A stretch of 64,000 nucleotides of DNA from Allium sativum (GCA_030737875.1 CM060912.1:203435231-203499230); one strand, 5' to 3'. Positions 21,414 through 34,195 are shown, counted from the first letter of the stretch. The notes: generated by a model not told the origin, from the sequence alone. Program-made: numbers and translations.

Positions 21414-23742
21414 TTATTATCAAATCGAATTCCATTCAATTCCAATTTAATATATTAAATTGGAAAACTTTACTTTGGAAAATTCTCGTTAAATCTTAAT
21501 AAAAAAATTATAAATTCCAAATCACATTTCACTGTTAATCGGGTTAAAGAACGAATGTCATTAAAACACAGTTCACAATAAACCCAATTCACATTCCATT
21601 TTATCCCAATTATTAAATGTAATGGGAAACTCTAATAATCTTAATTAAAAGATTTATTCTTTTCACATGGGGTTCAAGAACAGTATTACTGAAAACACCA
21701 TTCACGACAAACCCAAAATCCAATTCTTTTATTCAATTCTAATTAAATATTAATTAATTGGTAAACTTCTCCAAATCTTAATTAAAAGATTTATTCTTTC
21801 CTCAACTGGGCCTAAAAACAGTGTTAATGAAGACACTATTCACGAAAAACCCAAAATCCAATTTGATATTAAATACAAGGCTCTGAATAGAAATTATATC
21901 GGCTTATATTCAATATCACATTCTGAAACCAACAAATATCATATTGGAAATAACGATATAGAATACATCTTCCAAATTTCCATAACAATATCGGTAAAAT
22001 CACAGAATCCAATATCGAAATATTCCGAATATGATTTCTATTCAAATCCACTCCAATTCATATATTGGAAGTTCTAGTTATATTAAAACCCATTCTCAAT
22101 CCAATTTATTTATTTAAAAATAACTGGATTATAATTCCAATTAATAACTAGTTCATTTCGATAAAAATATATTTTTATCTTTTCAAATATGGAATTTTTC
22201 ATCCCAATTCTTTCCAAATCATTTATTATGATTTTACACAAATTATTAATATTTTTAATAATTTTATTAAGGTCCTTTCAGTCGATTTCCATGAACGGTC
22301 ATCGAACTGCACTTACATCGACCTTTTCCAAATTTGATTTGGACATAATTCCAAATCCAACTGTTAGATTTCAAATCTCTTATATTCCTTGGAAAGTTCT
22401 TTTCGATACAAATCCAACGTTTTCGTTTTTAGGAGAATCCGGCTGTCGGATCACCCGTAATATCAATTCGAAGTCAACGGTCGAAATTCGCGATCGGCCG
22501 TGCCGCGACGTGTTCTATTCAGGCCATTTAATGTATATAATATGTATATTATAATATATATATATATATTATATTTCGTCGATTTCCATTTAAAACGTAT
22601 TTTATAAATCGTTTTAAATTCGTTTTAAAAACGATTTCAACTTCATATTCAATTTTAAATCAAAATTGAATATTCCATATTATTAATATATAAATGATAA
22701 TATTTTCAAAACATTAGATTTTGAAATCATTTACTTTTCGATACTCATTATAAAAATGAATAAAATCGATATAAATATCGTTCGCGTCAAAATGGCGCAT
22801 ATCTAATCAACACAGCTTTATATATTTCAATATTTTCATGTCCATCCCAAATCAGACATCAAAATCATATTTTGATCCATTACTGAATATTATTTTAAAA
22901 TATTAGTTATTTTAAAATATTCGTTATTCGTCAATTTAAAATATTCATTAATTTAAAATATTCGTTATTCCTGAATTGGAATAAGACACAGTCAATTACC
23001 ATATAATGTTATTTATATGGATTTCATATAACACATGTATACAACACTAATCAAATCAATCAGCCATCATCCATAATGCATCATACAACTGCATAAGCAT
23101 TAAATATAAATATTTAACGCTTACAACAGTCTGTCAACCAATCGATTGATATACAACTATATAATTGGGATTAGTGTACGTCAAATATCATCCCAATACC
23201 CATGTGGGGTTTCATCCAACAAATAGCGAATATTAATTGTGCAGTTAAGCAATGTGTAAAATATATTATCCCAATTGTTTATGAATGTTTATTTTATTCA
23301 TATACACGTTAAAAATTATATTTTTAACTATAAAATATTTATTTCAACACATGAATATTTTATACAGTTCATTTATCAAAAAAAATGATATTTTTATTGT
23401 TCTAACATATTTTAGAAAATTTTGGCAGCATAACGGCGCGATACTAGAACCAGAATAAGGTCTAGCCCTATCCCTCGCCTATTAATGGCTCGTGCCATAC
23501 ACATACCAATTCTAATCAAATCAATTTACATCCAAATCAAATACAACTAATTTATCCATCAAAATAAACAACCAAACATCCATGGTTTCAATCAAAGGTG
23601 TCGGGTGCTTCTAAGCACCGCCTGCATCTTAGTATATATATTTAACTAGAAAATAAAATTAGAGTGAGAAGTTCTCGCCTTTGGGATCCACTCCTCCAGT
23701 TTTATTTCTGAATTTCTGAACCGTTTGGATTTGCCCGAAATT
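21414..23742 (-). repeat. Right arm of the 2.3-kb B-family inverted repeat
   Basis: Inverted partner of 16506-18877; spacer 18878-21413 (2.5 kb). Belongs to B1. A transcript across both arms could fold into a long hairpin. Confidence 0.85.
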
Positions 23743-23764
23743 CCAACACAATCTTTTCCATGTT

Positions 23765-24715
23765 GTTATTCATAGTAAAAATTACATTTTTAATATGATG
23801 TTTATATATTTAAAAATCGCATTTTTATATCGCTATATATATATATAAAAGATCACATTTTTATATTGCTATATATATATAATAAAAATCATATTTTTGT
23901 ATAACTAAAAATCGAATTTTTATCTAACTAAAAATCACATTTTTATATAACTAAAAATCGATTTTTTATATAACTAAAAACATTATGATTCATACAATAA
24001 AAATCTCATTTTTATATTTTCAAAAATCTCATCTTTATATTTTTAAAAATCTTATCTTTATATTTTTTAAAATCTCATCTTTATATTTTTTTAAATCTCA
24101 TCTTTATATTTTTAACTAAAGCTATATATAGAATAAAAATTACATTTTTATCTCGCTACATATATTATAAATATCATATTTTTATAACGCTACATATATT
24201 ATAAAAATCATATTTTTATTACACTACATATATTATAAAAATCATATTTTTGCAATGCTACTTATATTATAAAAATCATATTTTTACAAAGCTACTTGTA
24301 TATAAAAGTTTATATTTTTATGACGTTACATGTATATAAAAGATTATATTTTTATAACGCTACTTCATATATAAAAATCGTATTTTTATATTATTAAAAA
24401 TCAAATCTTTATATGATTAAAAATCAAATCTTTATATCGTTTCATACATATCTTTATAATAATATTCGTATATTAAAAATCATATCGCTATTCATATAGA
24501 AAAAACTGATTTTTATATTTCTATACATATATAAAAAAACTGATTTTTGTATTTCTATACATATATAAAAAAACTGATTTTTATATTGCTATACATATAA
24601 AAAAACTGATTTTTATATTGCTATACATATATTAAAAAACTGATTTTTATATTTCTATACATAAAAAAAAACTGATTTTTAACAATGCATAAAAAACCGA
24701 TCTCTTTAGTTTTTT
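23765..24715. repeat. AT-rich minisatellite, ~33-36-bp units
   Basis: About 27 degenerate units alternating an A-rich half and TTTTTATAT, e.g. AAAATCATATTTTTATAACG and AAAAAACTGATTTTTATATT followed by CTATACATATA. Unit type drifts along the array: earlier units read ATCATATTTTTATA, later ones ACTGATTTTTATA. Not found at the matching place in copy B2 (near 29400-29530). Confidence 0.9.
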
Positions 24716-24732
24716 TAAAGCTAATTACACAG

Positions 24733-24760
24733 AAAATAAATAAATAAATAAATAAATAAG
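24733..24760. repeat. (AAAT)n microsatellite
   Basis: About seven AAAT/AATA repeats at the border of the AT-rich array and the GC-rich block. Confidence 0.9.
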
Positions 24761-24794
24761 TAGAATTAATGTATTTTGCCTTGCTCCTTTTTCC

Positions 24795-25060
24795 ATTCAC
24801 GGAGGGGGGGGGAGGGGTTGTCTGCGCGTTGACGGGAGGCGGAGGGGGCTTCAGGTGGTCGGCGGTGACCTTCTCTGGCTGGCGGGGGTTTGGTTCGGTT
24901 AGGGTTTGGGGGGGAGGGGCTCGCGATTTCAGGAGGGGGCGTTGGAAAGGGGCTGTGGAGGCTAGGGGAACGGAGGGAGGAGAAGGCGGAAGAGGAAAGG
25001 CGACGGCGTAGAGAAACTCTAGCGCAGTCGACGACGATGGGGGCTGAGCCATGCGATTTG
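24795..25060 (-). other. GC-rich, G-run-rich block with a proline-rich open frame
   Basis: Plus strand has several runs of 4-9 G within 200 bp, an abrupt island in otherwise AT-rich DNA. On the minus strand a frame starting MAQPPSSSTALEF at 25052 stays open for 143 codons; the first ~93 residues are rich in Pro, Ser and Ala (HLKPPPPPVNAQTTPPPP), then the frame runs into AT-rich repeat and loses protein-like character. It sits just inside a degenerate TATA region (25125-25140, minus). It could be the LTR leader or captured 5' exon/UTR of a host gene. No domain recognised. Confidence 0.4.
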
Positions 25061-26010
25061 TTTTTCTTTTTATTAGAAACGACGGGGAGAGAGAAGTGAG
25101 GGAGATAGAGAAAGCAAGGGTTGACTTTATAATAATATATATTTTTTATTTATCTCCAAAAAGTTGAATTCTCATACTATCTCCGAATCGAACCCAACGA
25201 ACGTTGCCCCTAACCGAACACCACCATTCCGAACACAATGGGATATGTCCGGTAAGCCAATTCGACTATTTCGGTCCTTTTCCGTTAAAATTAAAATATA
25301 AATTAATTTAACGTTCAAAATTGATTTCAACGTACATTTTAATTTATCGGAGCCACATACTGGCACCAAAAATTGCAGAAAAATAAATCAAGCTATGGTT
25401 TGACGATACCGTCCTAAAAAAACTAATTTCGTCGAATTTGAAGATTGTTTGAAAAACGGTCATTTTCCAGTTGATTAAATTCAAACTGAAATTACCAAAC
25501 ACGTTTACATCCGCCACGCTCACATATTGATTCCAAAAATTATGAAAATTGGAATCTAGCAATAATTTGACATTCCGGATCCAACAAAATTGGTTTCGTC
25601 GAAAACAAAGGTCGTTTGCAAAATGGCTATTTTTAAGGGCTATATATTATATAAAATTCCATAACGACTATTCGGAATTTTCAACTGGACATAACTTTTT
25701 ATTCCCGTTATGAAATCTGGATTTTTCACATTTGCTGGAAATATATTTTCAAGCAGATTCAAATATTTCTGGTTTTACTGAAATTCGTTTTATTGTGAAT
25801 CATGTACATTTAATTGAAATTTGAAATCTAATTTTCAAACTGCCACGCCATTTCAGGCTTGTTATATAATTAAAATAAATTTACACGTTCTAATTCTATT
25901 CAAAATAAATTCCTAGTCTTTATTATTTAAAATAATTCATTTAAAATATTCAAAATCCATTAAAATTGCCAAAATAAAAATTTTAAATTGGTTCTGAAAT
26001 CCCGGGTTGT

Positions 26011-26020
26011 TACAATATTC
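26011..26020. other. B1-B2 junction
   Basis: The LTR end GTTGTTACA of B1 runs straight into ATATTCGAGGCGCC, matching ATATCTGAGGCGCC about 980 bp inside the complete B LTR at 60397. The hexamer CAATAT is shared at the breakpoint. No target duplication is apparent, so a deletion or recombination rather than a clean insertion is likely. Confidence 0.7.
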
Positions 26021-28477
26021 GAGGCGCCTCATTCCATCATCCACATAAGTAAAAATGTCTGGGCTCCATACCATAACACCACTCCTAGCTACAGAGAAAC
26101 GACGTGCACTCCTTGCAGTCACGATCCTGTTTTTGACTCATACCGGGTGTGAGGCTTGCGAATTAACGCTATACACAAAGCTATGCTATTTAAAGTCGTG
26201 CTTTGATCATCAACCACAAGACTCTGCTTTTCAATAGAAGCCTTGATCATTTGCATCTCAGCATGCCACACTGACTATTCATGCCATACAATTGATGTCT
26301 ATCAATATATAACCTCTAAGCTCGTACGTCTCAGAGAAGTGTGTTAAGCAAGAGAATAAATTCTACGCCAACAAACAGACATATATTTAATAGAAATCAA
26401 TCAATACAGAATGAAATCCAATGTCAGACACACATTCATTTACAAGTCCGTTCTAGGTCTGAACGAAACCAGTGGAACCTTATTCCTCATGCCTTATGTC
26501 CAATACAAGAGAGAGGTCCTCGCATATCCAGTCGATCTCCAAGTACGTCTGGACGATCACCAATTATTACCTTGTCTTGGGTGTATAGCCCAATCAAGAC
26601 ATCAGTAATCATCCATACGATGTGAAGATCTCCGGTCCTCAACCACCGTCTTCATCGTCGACTTTTAGTCGTCGTATTAATTATTCAGAATGGGTTAAAC
26701 CCGGTCTTTTCGAATAACTCGCGTATTTTATAATCAATAATCAAGTGCTACAAAACACATATTATGCCTCATTCCGATTCATAATATTCTTTTATTCAAA
26801 TATTCACATTTTTAGGGAATGGTTCCAATTAATTTTATCAAAGATAAATTCTTTTAAATTTATTCTTTAATCTTCCTTTTGATATCAGTTTCAAAAGATT
26901 TTATTTTATCCTTTCACAATTCTAAACCAAATTAAGGTTTATCAACTAGTTGGGATTAGCGAACTTTACCGAAGTAATCATTTATTTATTAATCCCAATC
27001 CCACCCTATTCATCCAATGGAGCAAAACTGGTAGTACTCCATATCTAACACCCACTGTGTTATCGGTAAAATTAATTACCATTTCACGTTCAAATCTAAT
27101 TAAAGATTTGACTACCGCCTGGAGTAAAACTGTTGGTACTCCATTCTCGATCACTTCTCTAATTTGACAAATTTAATTACCACATTAACTTTTCAATCTA
27201 ATTAAAGATTCATTGAAACTCCATTTCAGTTTTAATCTCCAAAAACCATCACTTAATGATTATTCAAATTTAGGAAATAAATCCGTCTTTAACTGGGTTA
27301 AAGAACGAATGTCCTTTAAAACATCATTCACGATAAACCCAAAATTATCTTCCATCAAAATGGAATCTACCCGGAAATCATAACAGTGTATAATCGATAT
27401 AAATTCCCGTATCAGTCTAATAAAATAAATGGAATAGCGGCAAAGCCTTTTAAATCCCATATAAAGTAATGGTCTTTGTTCACAGAAGCTCATCTCAATT
27501 ATTACCAAATCGAATTCCATTCAATTCAAATTTAATATATTAAATTGGAAAATTTTACTTTGGAAAATTTCCATTAAATCTTAATAAAAAGATTTATAAA
27601 TTCCAAACCATATTTTCAATGTTAATTAGGTTAAAGAACAAATGTTATTTAAAACATTATTCATGATAAACCCAAAAATCCAATTTCAATTCAATTAAAT
27701 ATTAATTAATTGGTAAACTTCATTCATCTTAATTAAAAGATTTATTCTTTTCTCGACGAGGTTTAAGAATAGTGTTATTTAAAACATCATTCACGAAAAC
27801 CCCAAAATCCAATTTGATATTAAGTACAAGGCTCTGAACAGAAATTTTATCGGCTTATGTTCAATATCAAATTCTGAAATCAACAAACATCGTATTGGGA
27901 ATAACGATATTTATATCTTCCAAATTCCTCAACAGTATCTTTATAATCAAATAGTCCAATATTGAAATATTCCGAAGATTATTTCTATTCCAATCCATTC
28001 CAGTTCATATGATGGAAAATTCTGGTTATATTAAAGCCATTTCAAATCCAATTTATTTATTTAAAAACATTTGATTATTATTCTAGTTAACAACCAGTTC
28101 CTTTCGATAAAAATATATTTTTATCTTTTCAAACTTGGAATTTTTCATCCAAAAACCATCCAAATCATTTATTATGATTTTACACAATTTTTCCGTATTT
28201 TTAATAATTTGGTTAAGGCCTTTATGGCCGGTTTCCAATAGCGGCTACCGGACTGCACTCATAGTGACCTTTTCTGAAATTGATTTGGACATATCTTAAA
28301 ATCTAACCATTAGATTTCAAATCTCTTATTGTCATTCGAAAGCTCTTTTCGATACGAACCCAATGGTTCCGGTTTTAGGAGAATCCGATTATCAAATCTC
28401 CCGTTACATCAATTTGAAGTTAATGGTCGAAATTCGCGAACGGTCGCTGCGCGGCGCTTTCTATTCAAGCCATTTAA

Positions 28478-28508
<31 letters not shown>

Positions 28509-31007
28509 CATTGATTTTTATTTAAAATGTATTTTATAAATTCTTTTATAAATTCATTTCAAAATGATTTCAACTTCATTTTCAATTTTAAATCAAAATT
28601 GAATATTCCATATCATTACAATTTTAAATTGATAATATTTTCAAAATATCAGATTTTGAAATCAAATCATTTCGATATTCATTGTAAAATGAATAAAATC
28701 ATTCAATAAACCGGTTCGGGTTAAAATGGCAAATATCTAATTACTTCGCTTCATATATTCCAATATTTCTTCATCCATAAAAAATCGGACATCAAAATCA
28801 TATTTTGATTACTCACTGAATATTATTTTAAAATATTCGTTATTTCTGAATTGGAACTAGACTCAATCAATTACCATATAATTTCAGTTATATGGATTTC
28901 ATACATCACATGTATTCAACAATAAGGATAAATAATCAGCAAACGGTCAATTCATATACAGAGTGCAATTTACAACTGTATAAGCATTAAATAATTAAAT
29001 AACGCTTATCACAGTCTATCGATCAATCGATTGACATATAATTAATTTCAGGGGAGATGTGAAAAAATTATCATCCCTAGACCCGTATGGGGTTTCCAAA
29101 CAACAATAGTTGATTCAAAATAATCACTGGTTAATAATTTAACCACTTCTAATTCGATTTGAATTATTTTTCTAATTAGCCAATTTTCACTGTTTAAAAT
29201 ATAAATAGATATTTATAATTTAATTTCAACTACCACAAAATAATATTAAATTATTTTTAATATTTTAAACATTTCATCATTACAATCAAAACACAATACA
29301 ACCAATTAAATCGTCCATGGTCTGTGGACTAGGGAGTTGAGCTAACAGGCACCGTATACAATTTATAATGATTAAAACTGATAAAAATCTACATTGGCAA
29401 TTCTATATATATTTATACATGAATATAATAACATGATAAAATATAATTTAGTGAGAAGGAGTTCTCACATTGGGTTCCACTCCGTCATTCTTTATCTCTG
29501 AATTCCTGTTCTGCTTTGTTTTAACATCGCCTCGATTCTAATTTGCTCCAAATCGCTTCTAGTCAGTTCCATCGCGTAGTTCTCGTTGAGACGATTCCAA
29601 CGCAACTGAAATCGTCGGATTTGGTCATCGTATGAAAAAGATATGTTATTATTTACCTTTAATTACATTACCGAATAATTAAATAACTAATTCCTTTAAT
29701 TACTTTCTAACCCCAGTAATCAATCGGCCGACGTTCAAACCCATACCTTCCAAACTAAGGTTCCTCCTTGCGCCGCCATGATGCACCTGACCGTCGATCA
29801 AGCCCCGCCACGTCGTAGAGGTACGCGAGCTCCACCAACAGCCGGAGGTGCGGCGAACTCGAGAAGCTCCAATGGCCTAAAAACTTGAGCGATGACGGCT
29901 CCTTTGAGCGCCAATGTCTCCAAAAATACACAACCAGAAACGATCAACTAAGTATGGATTTGGAAGCGAAGAAAGCTCTACGATTTTCTCTTTGGAACCA
30001 TAATCAAAATCGAAACGTGATTGGAGAAATTTGGTCTCGAATTTTTGAACAATATCGGGCTTCAAACGATTATAACGGCGGCTAGGGATTTGGGAAAATT
30101 AGAGGGTATTTATACCCCTTTTTATTACTTTTTAATTCATTTATTTTCAAATCTCAAAATTTAATGTTTCGAAATCCAAATCGAACTCAACGACTGTCGT
30201 CCCTAGCAAATACCCTCATTCCGGACACAATGAGATATGATTCATTAGCAAATTCGACTGTTTCGAAAAGTTTTCATCAAAATTAAAATATAAATCAATA
30301 TATATTGAACTTAAACGTACATTTTAATTTACCGGGGCCACATACTGACTCCAAAAATTACAGAAAAATAAATCTACCAATGTTTTGACAATATGGTCCT
30401 AATAAAACAAATTTCGTCGAATTTGGAGGCCGTTTGAAAAATGGCCACTTTCCAGTTGATTAAATTCAAACTTAAAATGCCGAACGCGTTTAAATTCACC
30501 ACGCTGACATATTAATTCCAAAAATTATAAAATTTGAAACCTAACAATAATTTGACATTCCAGATCCAACAAAAATAGTTTCATAAAAAACGGAGGTCAT
30601 TTACAAAATGGCTATTTTTAAGGGATATATATAATATAAAAAATATATAAATTCTATAGCGACTATTTTAAATTTTAAACTGGATATAACTTTCAATTTA
30701 TGTTTTGAAATTTCAATTTTTCACATTCATCAGAAATATATAGTTCAACAGATTCAAATGTTTCTGGTTTTACTGAAATCCGATCTATTTTGAATTATGT
30801 ACTTTCATTTGAAATTTAAAATCGAATTTTCAAACTACCGCGCCATTTCAAGCTCGTTTTATAATTAAAATAAATTTATACATTCTAACTTCGATTTAAA
30901 TAAATGTTTAGTCTTTATCATTTAAAATATATCATTTTAAATATTAAAACCCATTAAATAGCAAAAGTAAAAATTGTAAATTGGTTCAGAAATTTCGGGT
31001 TGTTACA
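26015..31007 (-). mobile_element. B element 3' LTR (copy B2, truncated)
   Basis: Aligns collinearly with 60397-64000 and continues a further ~1.39 kb to the family LTR start. On the minus strand it begins TGTAACAACCCGAAATTTC (31007) preceded by a purine-rich AAAGACCAAGA tract. A clean TATA box, GGTATAAATACC, lies at 30106-30115 (minus). It lacks ~980 bp at its low-coordinate end (lost at the junction with B1). With B3 (59419 onward) it brackets the internal region, so together they form one element. No coding content beyond short frames in the leader. Confidence 0.8.
30104..30118 (-). promoter_or_regulatory. TATA box of the B-family LTR (B2)
   Basis: GGGGTATAAATACCC on the minus strand, an unusually symmetric and strong TATA match, about 900 bp into the LTR. 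A 62-codon frame begins 39 bp downstream (30065) but has no recognisable domain. Confidence 0.6.
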
Positions 31008-31385
31008 ATCTTGGTCTTTTCGTCCACGAAAAGGAAAGGAGCTGAAATTTGTTTAACTAACTAACTCATCTTTCATTCTGGCTTTAGTTCTTCAACTTTT
31101 CAGTTTTTAAGAACTTCCTAGTTTCTCAAAAATTTGGCTAACACCCTAAATTTTCGAAAAATTTCGCCATAAACTCCTTTGTACGGGCTGATCGGTAAAA
31201 CCGCAACTTGCCTCAAAGGGCCCTCAACAATCAAAAAGAAAAAGAAAATGTCAAGCGGCTTTCCAATCGGCTCATAAAATCATCAAACCCAATGAATTTA
31301 ATAAACATGTACCTACTTGTTGGGCATATAATTTTATTCCACTTCTTAGCTTCCATGCTATGACCTGTTACACGTATATGTATGC
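31008..31385 (-). other. B element internal region, 3' part, with polypurine tract
   Basis: Between the B2 LTR edge and the D insertion. Minus strand just before the LTR reads CGTGGACGAAAAGACCAAGAT, the polypurine-tract style of tRNA-Met primed gypsy elements. The remaining ~370 bp show no coding frame. Confidence 0.7.
31381..31385. repeat. Target-site duplication of element D, left (TATGC)
   Basis: TATGC here against TATGT at 58740-58744: four of five bases match, the difference being a C/T transition. Confidence 0.7.
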
Positions 31386-32394
31386 TGTGACTCCCTATGT
31401 CCGTTAATGTAACTCACTAAGGGAATGCATTAAGTTTCGTGAAGCATTATAGGTAAACAGAACAGAAACATTACAAGACAAATATAAAATAGCAGCGGAA
31501 TTAAAAACTTTTATTAATCATAAATAATGGTTAAACCATATGTCTGAAAATACATAAACTCAGTACATCATTAAAACTTCTGTCTTGTACTTTATATACC
31601 AGAGTACAATAGCAAAGAAAGCATAATCCCCAAATCATAAGCCATAGTAGCAAAGATAGAAGCTTGAGAAATACATCTAGAAGCTCCAAGCAAGACGATA
31701 GCAGAATCCTGACTAAGCCTGAGAATTCCCTCCCTTGAGAACCTAGGGGGGAACGGAAGAAAGAAGAGGAAACAAAAAGGGTCAGACATAAAGTCTGGCG
31801 AATCTAGTTACTTTTAGCCAATAAATAAATAAAAGTAACATGATACACATATAAAGTGGATAAGAGAGGTCACTACATAAATGGCAGGTGTGACAAGGTA
31901 GACAGGGTAAGGTGCAAACACTTCTCTAATGATTACTCTGCATTATTACTAGTATCACCATAATGAGATGATCCCTTCCACTATAAGATGGTAGACTTAG
32001 GCATATGTCTAATTGTATCCTAACTTCTACCCTAATCGATCGGCTTCCTACTCCGTAGATTCCCTGTGCTAGCCCCACAGTAGGAGGTATCACTTCCTAA
32101 ACTGGCAACCCTTCATTTCCCAAGATGTGCACAACCATATCTACTGGTGTCACGGTCGTCTTATCCCCTTCTGTCCGGCTCATTCACGCACATGACCCAG
32201 TTGGTTTGCGCCACCCACACCGTCCTCCACGTTTGGATCTCTTACAATCAGTCAGTAAGCGTGCCCCTTCTCCGCCTAGTACGGAGTACTTTGTTTGATA
32301 CCTACTCCGGGTTACTGACTGAAATGGGTCCCACACAATATGATACAAGCTCTCCCCTTGTCTTGTATCCCCCACTAGGTTTTCACAGACTATG

Positions 32395-32650
32395 TATACC
32401 ACTAGGTGTCTTTAATTACATAGCCTTATTTATTTCTACTAGTTATGCTTACCCTAAAGGGTGTCCTTAATTACATAAGTCCAATCTTTCTATGGGTTAT
32501 GCTTACCTACAGGTGTCTTTAATACATAACTGCCAATCTTCCAACCAGTTATGCTTACCTATAGGTATCTTTAATACATAACCCTATCATTTCTACAAGT
32601 TATGTGTACCCTAAAAGGTGTCTTTAATTACATAACTTTTTTTTCCCACC
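32395..32650. repeat. ~60-bp tandem repeat in D LTR
   Basis: Five degenerate copies of a block built on GGTGTCTTTAATTACATAAC ... GGTTATGCTTACC. Recurs in the partner LTR at about 56104-56350. Confidence 0.85.
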
Positions 32651-32680
32651 GGTCATGTATACCACTAGGTGTCATGATTG

Positions 32681-32963
32681 GGTTAAGTTTGTGGGCCTAT
32701 ATATACTAATACTACCCACCTACCCAAGATTTACTTAACCCTCCCACTGATCCAAGCATGTTTATTTAATGGTTAAGTTTATGGGCCTATAAATACAAAT
32801 ATTACCCACCTACCCAAGATTTACTTAACCCTCCCACTGATCCAAGCATGTTTATTTAATGGTTAAGTTTATGGGCCTATATATACTAATATTACCCACC
32901 TACCCAAGATTCACTTAACCCTCCCACTGATCCAGGCATGTTTATTTAATGGTTAAGTTTGTG

Positions 32964-33029
<66 letters not shown>

Positions 33030-33085
33030 CACTAATATTACCCACCTACCCAAGATTTACTTAACGCTCCCACTGATCCAATCAA
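32681..33085. repeat. 90-bp tandem repeat in D LTR, four copies
   Basis: Copies begin GGTTAAGTTT at 32681, 32771, 32861 and 32951, then TGGGCCTATATATACTAATA and TACCCAAGATTTACTTAACC. The partner LTR has a related array at about 56375-56700 in which one unit is shortened. Confidence 0.92.
32967..33026. repeat. AT microsatellite expanded inside one 90-bp unit
   Basis: About 29 AT repeats replace the CTATATATACTAATA of sister units. The partner LTR has only the short form, so the expansion happened after D inserted. Confidence 0.92.
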
Positions 33086-33185
33086 TTTTACTTAACACTA
33101 ACTTCAGTTCTTATTCATACAATCCCTTATGGATTAGTTTAGGTTAAGTAGTCCAATTTATTACCATGTCCATTTATGGTTTATA

Positions 33186-33420
33186 GTAGGCTAGACCTCC
33201 CACATTAGACCTACAACGTGTAGATGCTGGATACACCAGTCGGGTCCGGGCAGTCTTATTCCACAGTTGGGCCTAACCTCGTGTCTTAGCCCGATTCGTA
33301 TTTACGTACTTAAACCTCCCACATTAGGTTCAATATTAGTGGCTACTAGATATGCCAGTCGTGTCCTGGCAGACTTCCACCAATAATGCAACCTAACCTC
33401 GTGTCATAAGTACAATTACA
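33186..33420. repeat. ~115-bp duplicated block in D LTR
   Basis: Two copies of a block with CCTCCCACATTAG ... CCTAACCTCGTGTC. The reverse complement occurs as a tandem pair in the C1 LTRs (36482-36705, 44415-44635) and the same block in the partner D LTR at 56805-57035. Shared by both LTR families, so it predates their split. Confidence 0.85.
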
Positions 33421-33885
33421 ATTCCTAATTGTAATTACTAAACATTCCATTTTTAAATAATTAACAAATTAATTAATCCTTACCTTTTATAGGTGTAAAT
33501 ACCTATTTTATCCGATAATTTGAATTACATATCCAAAAACGTTCATATTCAAATCATGCCATTTTTAACCCCTGTTCCTTAACTAGCGCCCTCACAAAAT
33601 TGGCAATATGCCTAGGCTAGACAATAGCCTTGTCATAAACGATAATAGGGAAAATAATGGGAATATAACTAAAATGATCATTTTGGCATAAACATAAACT
33701 AGCATGATAATAAGGTAAACATACATACTGACATGGACATGAAATTGTCATCATAACAAGGTGGACATAAAACTGATGAACGGTTGGCAGTCAATTGATT
33801 ATAACATAACTATGATGTCACAATAAGCATAGTAAGATCTAAATTAGCAATTTAGATGTCCAATTGGTTTAGATCTAACATGATA

Positions 33886-34195
33886 ACACAAGGTGATAAA
33901 TTAGATCACATAATTCAGATCTAGAGGTTAAAATAGATCTAACATGATAACACAGGGTGATAAATTAGATCACATAAAATAGATCTAACATGATAACGCA
34001 AGGTGATAAATTAGATCACATAAAATAGATCTAACATGATAACGCAAGGTGATAAATTAGTTCACATAAATTAGATCTAACATGATAACGAAAGGTGATA
34101 AATTAGATCACATAAAATAGATCTAACATGATAACGCAAGGTGATAAATTAGGTCACATAAAATAGATCTATCATGATAACACAAGGTGATAATC
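33886..34195. repeat. 46-bp tandem repeat in D LTR, about 7 copies
   Basis: Unit built on CATGATAACGCAAGGTGATA then AATTAGATCACATAAAATAG. Recurs at 57495-57810 in the partner LTR. AGATCT occurs once per unit. Confidence 0.92.

Larger units (their letters stand above)
18881..26014 (-). mobile_element. B-family LTR copy B1
   Basis: Aligns in the same direction as 59493 onward: both read AAGAACATTTCATTGCT, then shared blocks such as GAGGCGCCTC, ACCGGG..TGTGAGGCT and GGAGCAAAACTGG. It lacks the first 74 bp of the family LTR. It ends ...CCCGGGTTGTTACA (26014), the complement of the LTR start TGTAACAACCCG. At 7.1 kb it is longer than the family's ~6 kb because of an AT-rich minisatellite and a GC-rich block (23760-25100) absent from the other copies. 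No primer site or internal region follows, so it is a solo or rearranged LTR. Minus orientation assigned from the LTR ends. Confidence 0.78.

Noticed and set aside
22189..22554. 121-codon plus-strand frame in B1
   Set aside because: Broken in the collinear B2 and B3 copies and in the inverted arm, so not a conserved protein.
31592..31789. Hydrophobic minus-strand frame (also 48894-49172) and a similar frame at 37371-37622
   Set aside because: These lie in the R/U5 part of D and C1 LTRs. Similar content comes from shared LTR sequence; there is no independent sign of translation.
32959..33147. Frame with repeated Tyr-Ile
   Set aside because: Translation of an AT microsatellite.
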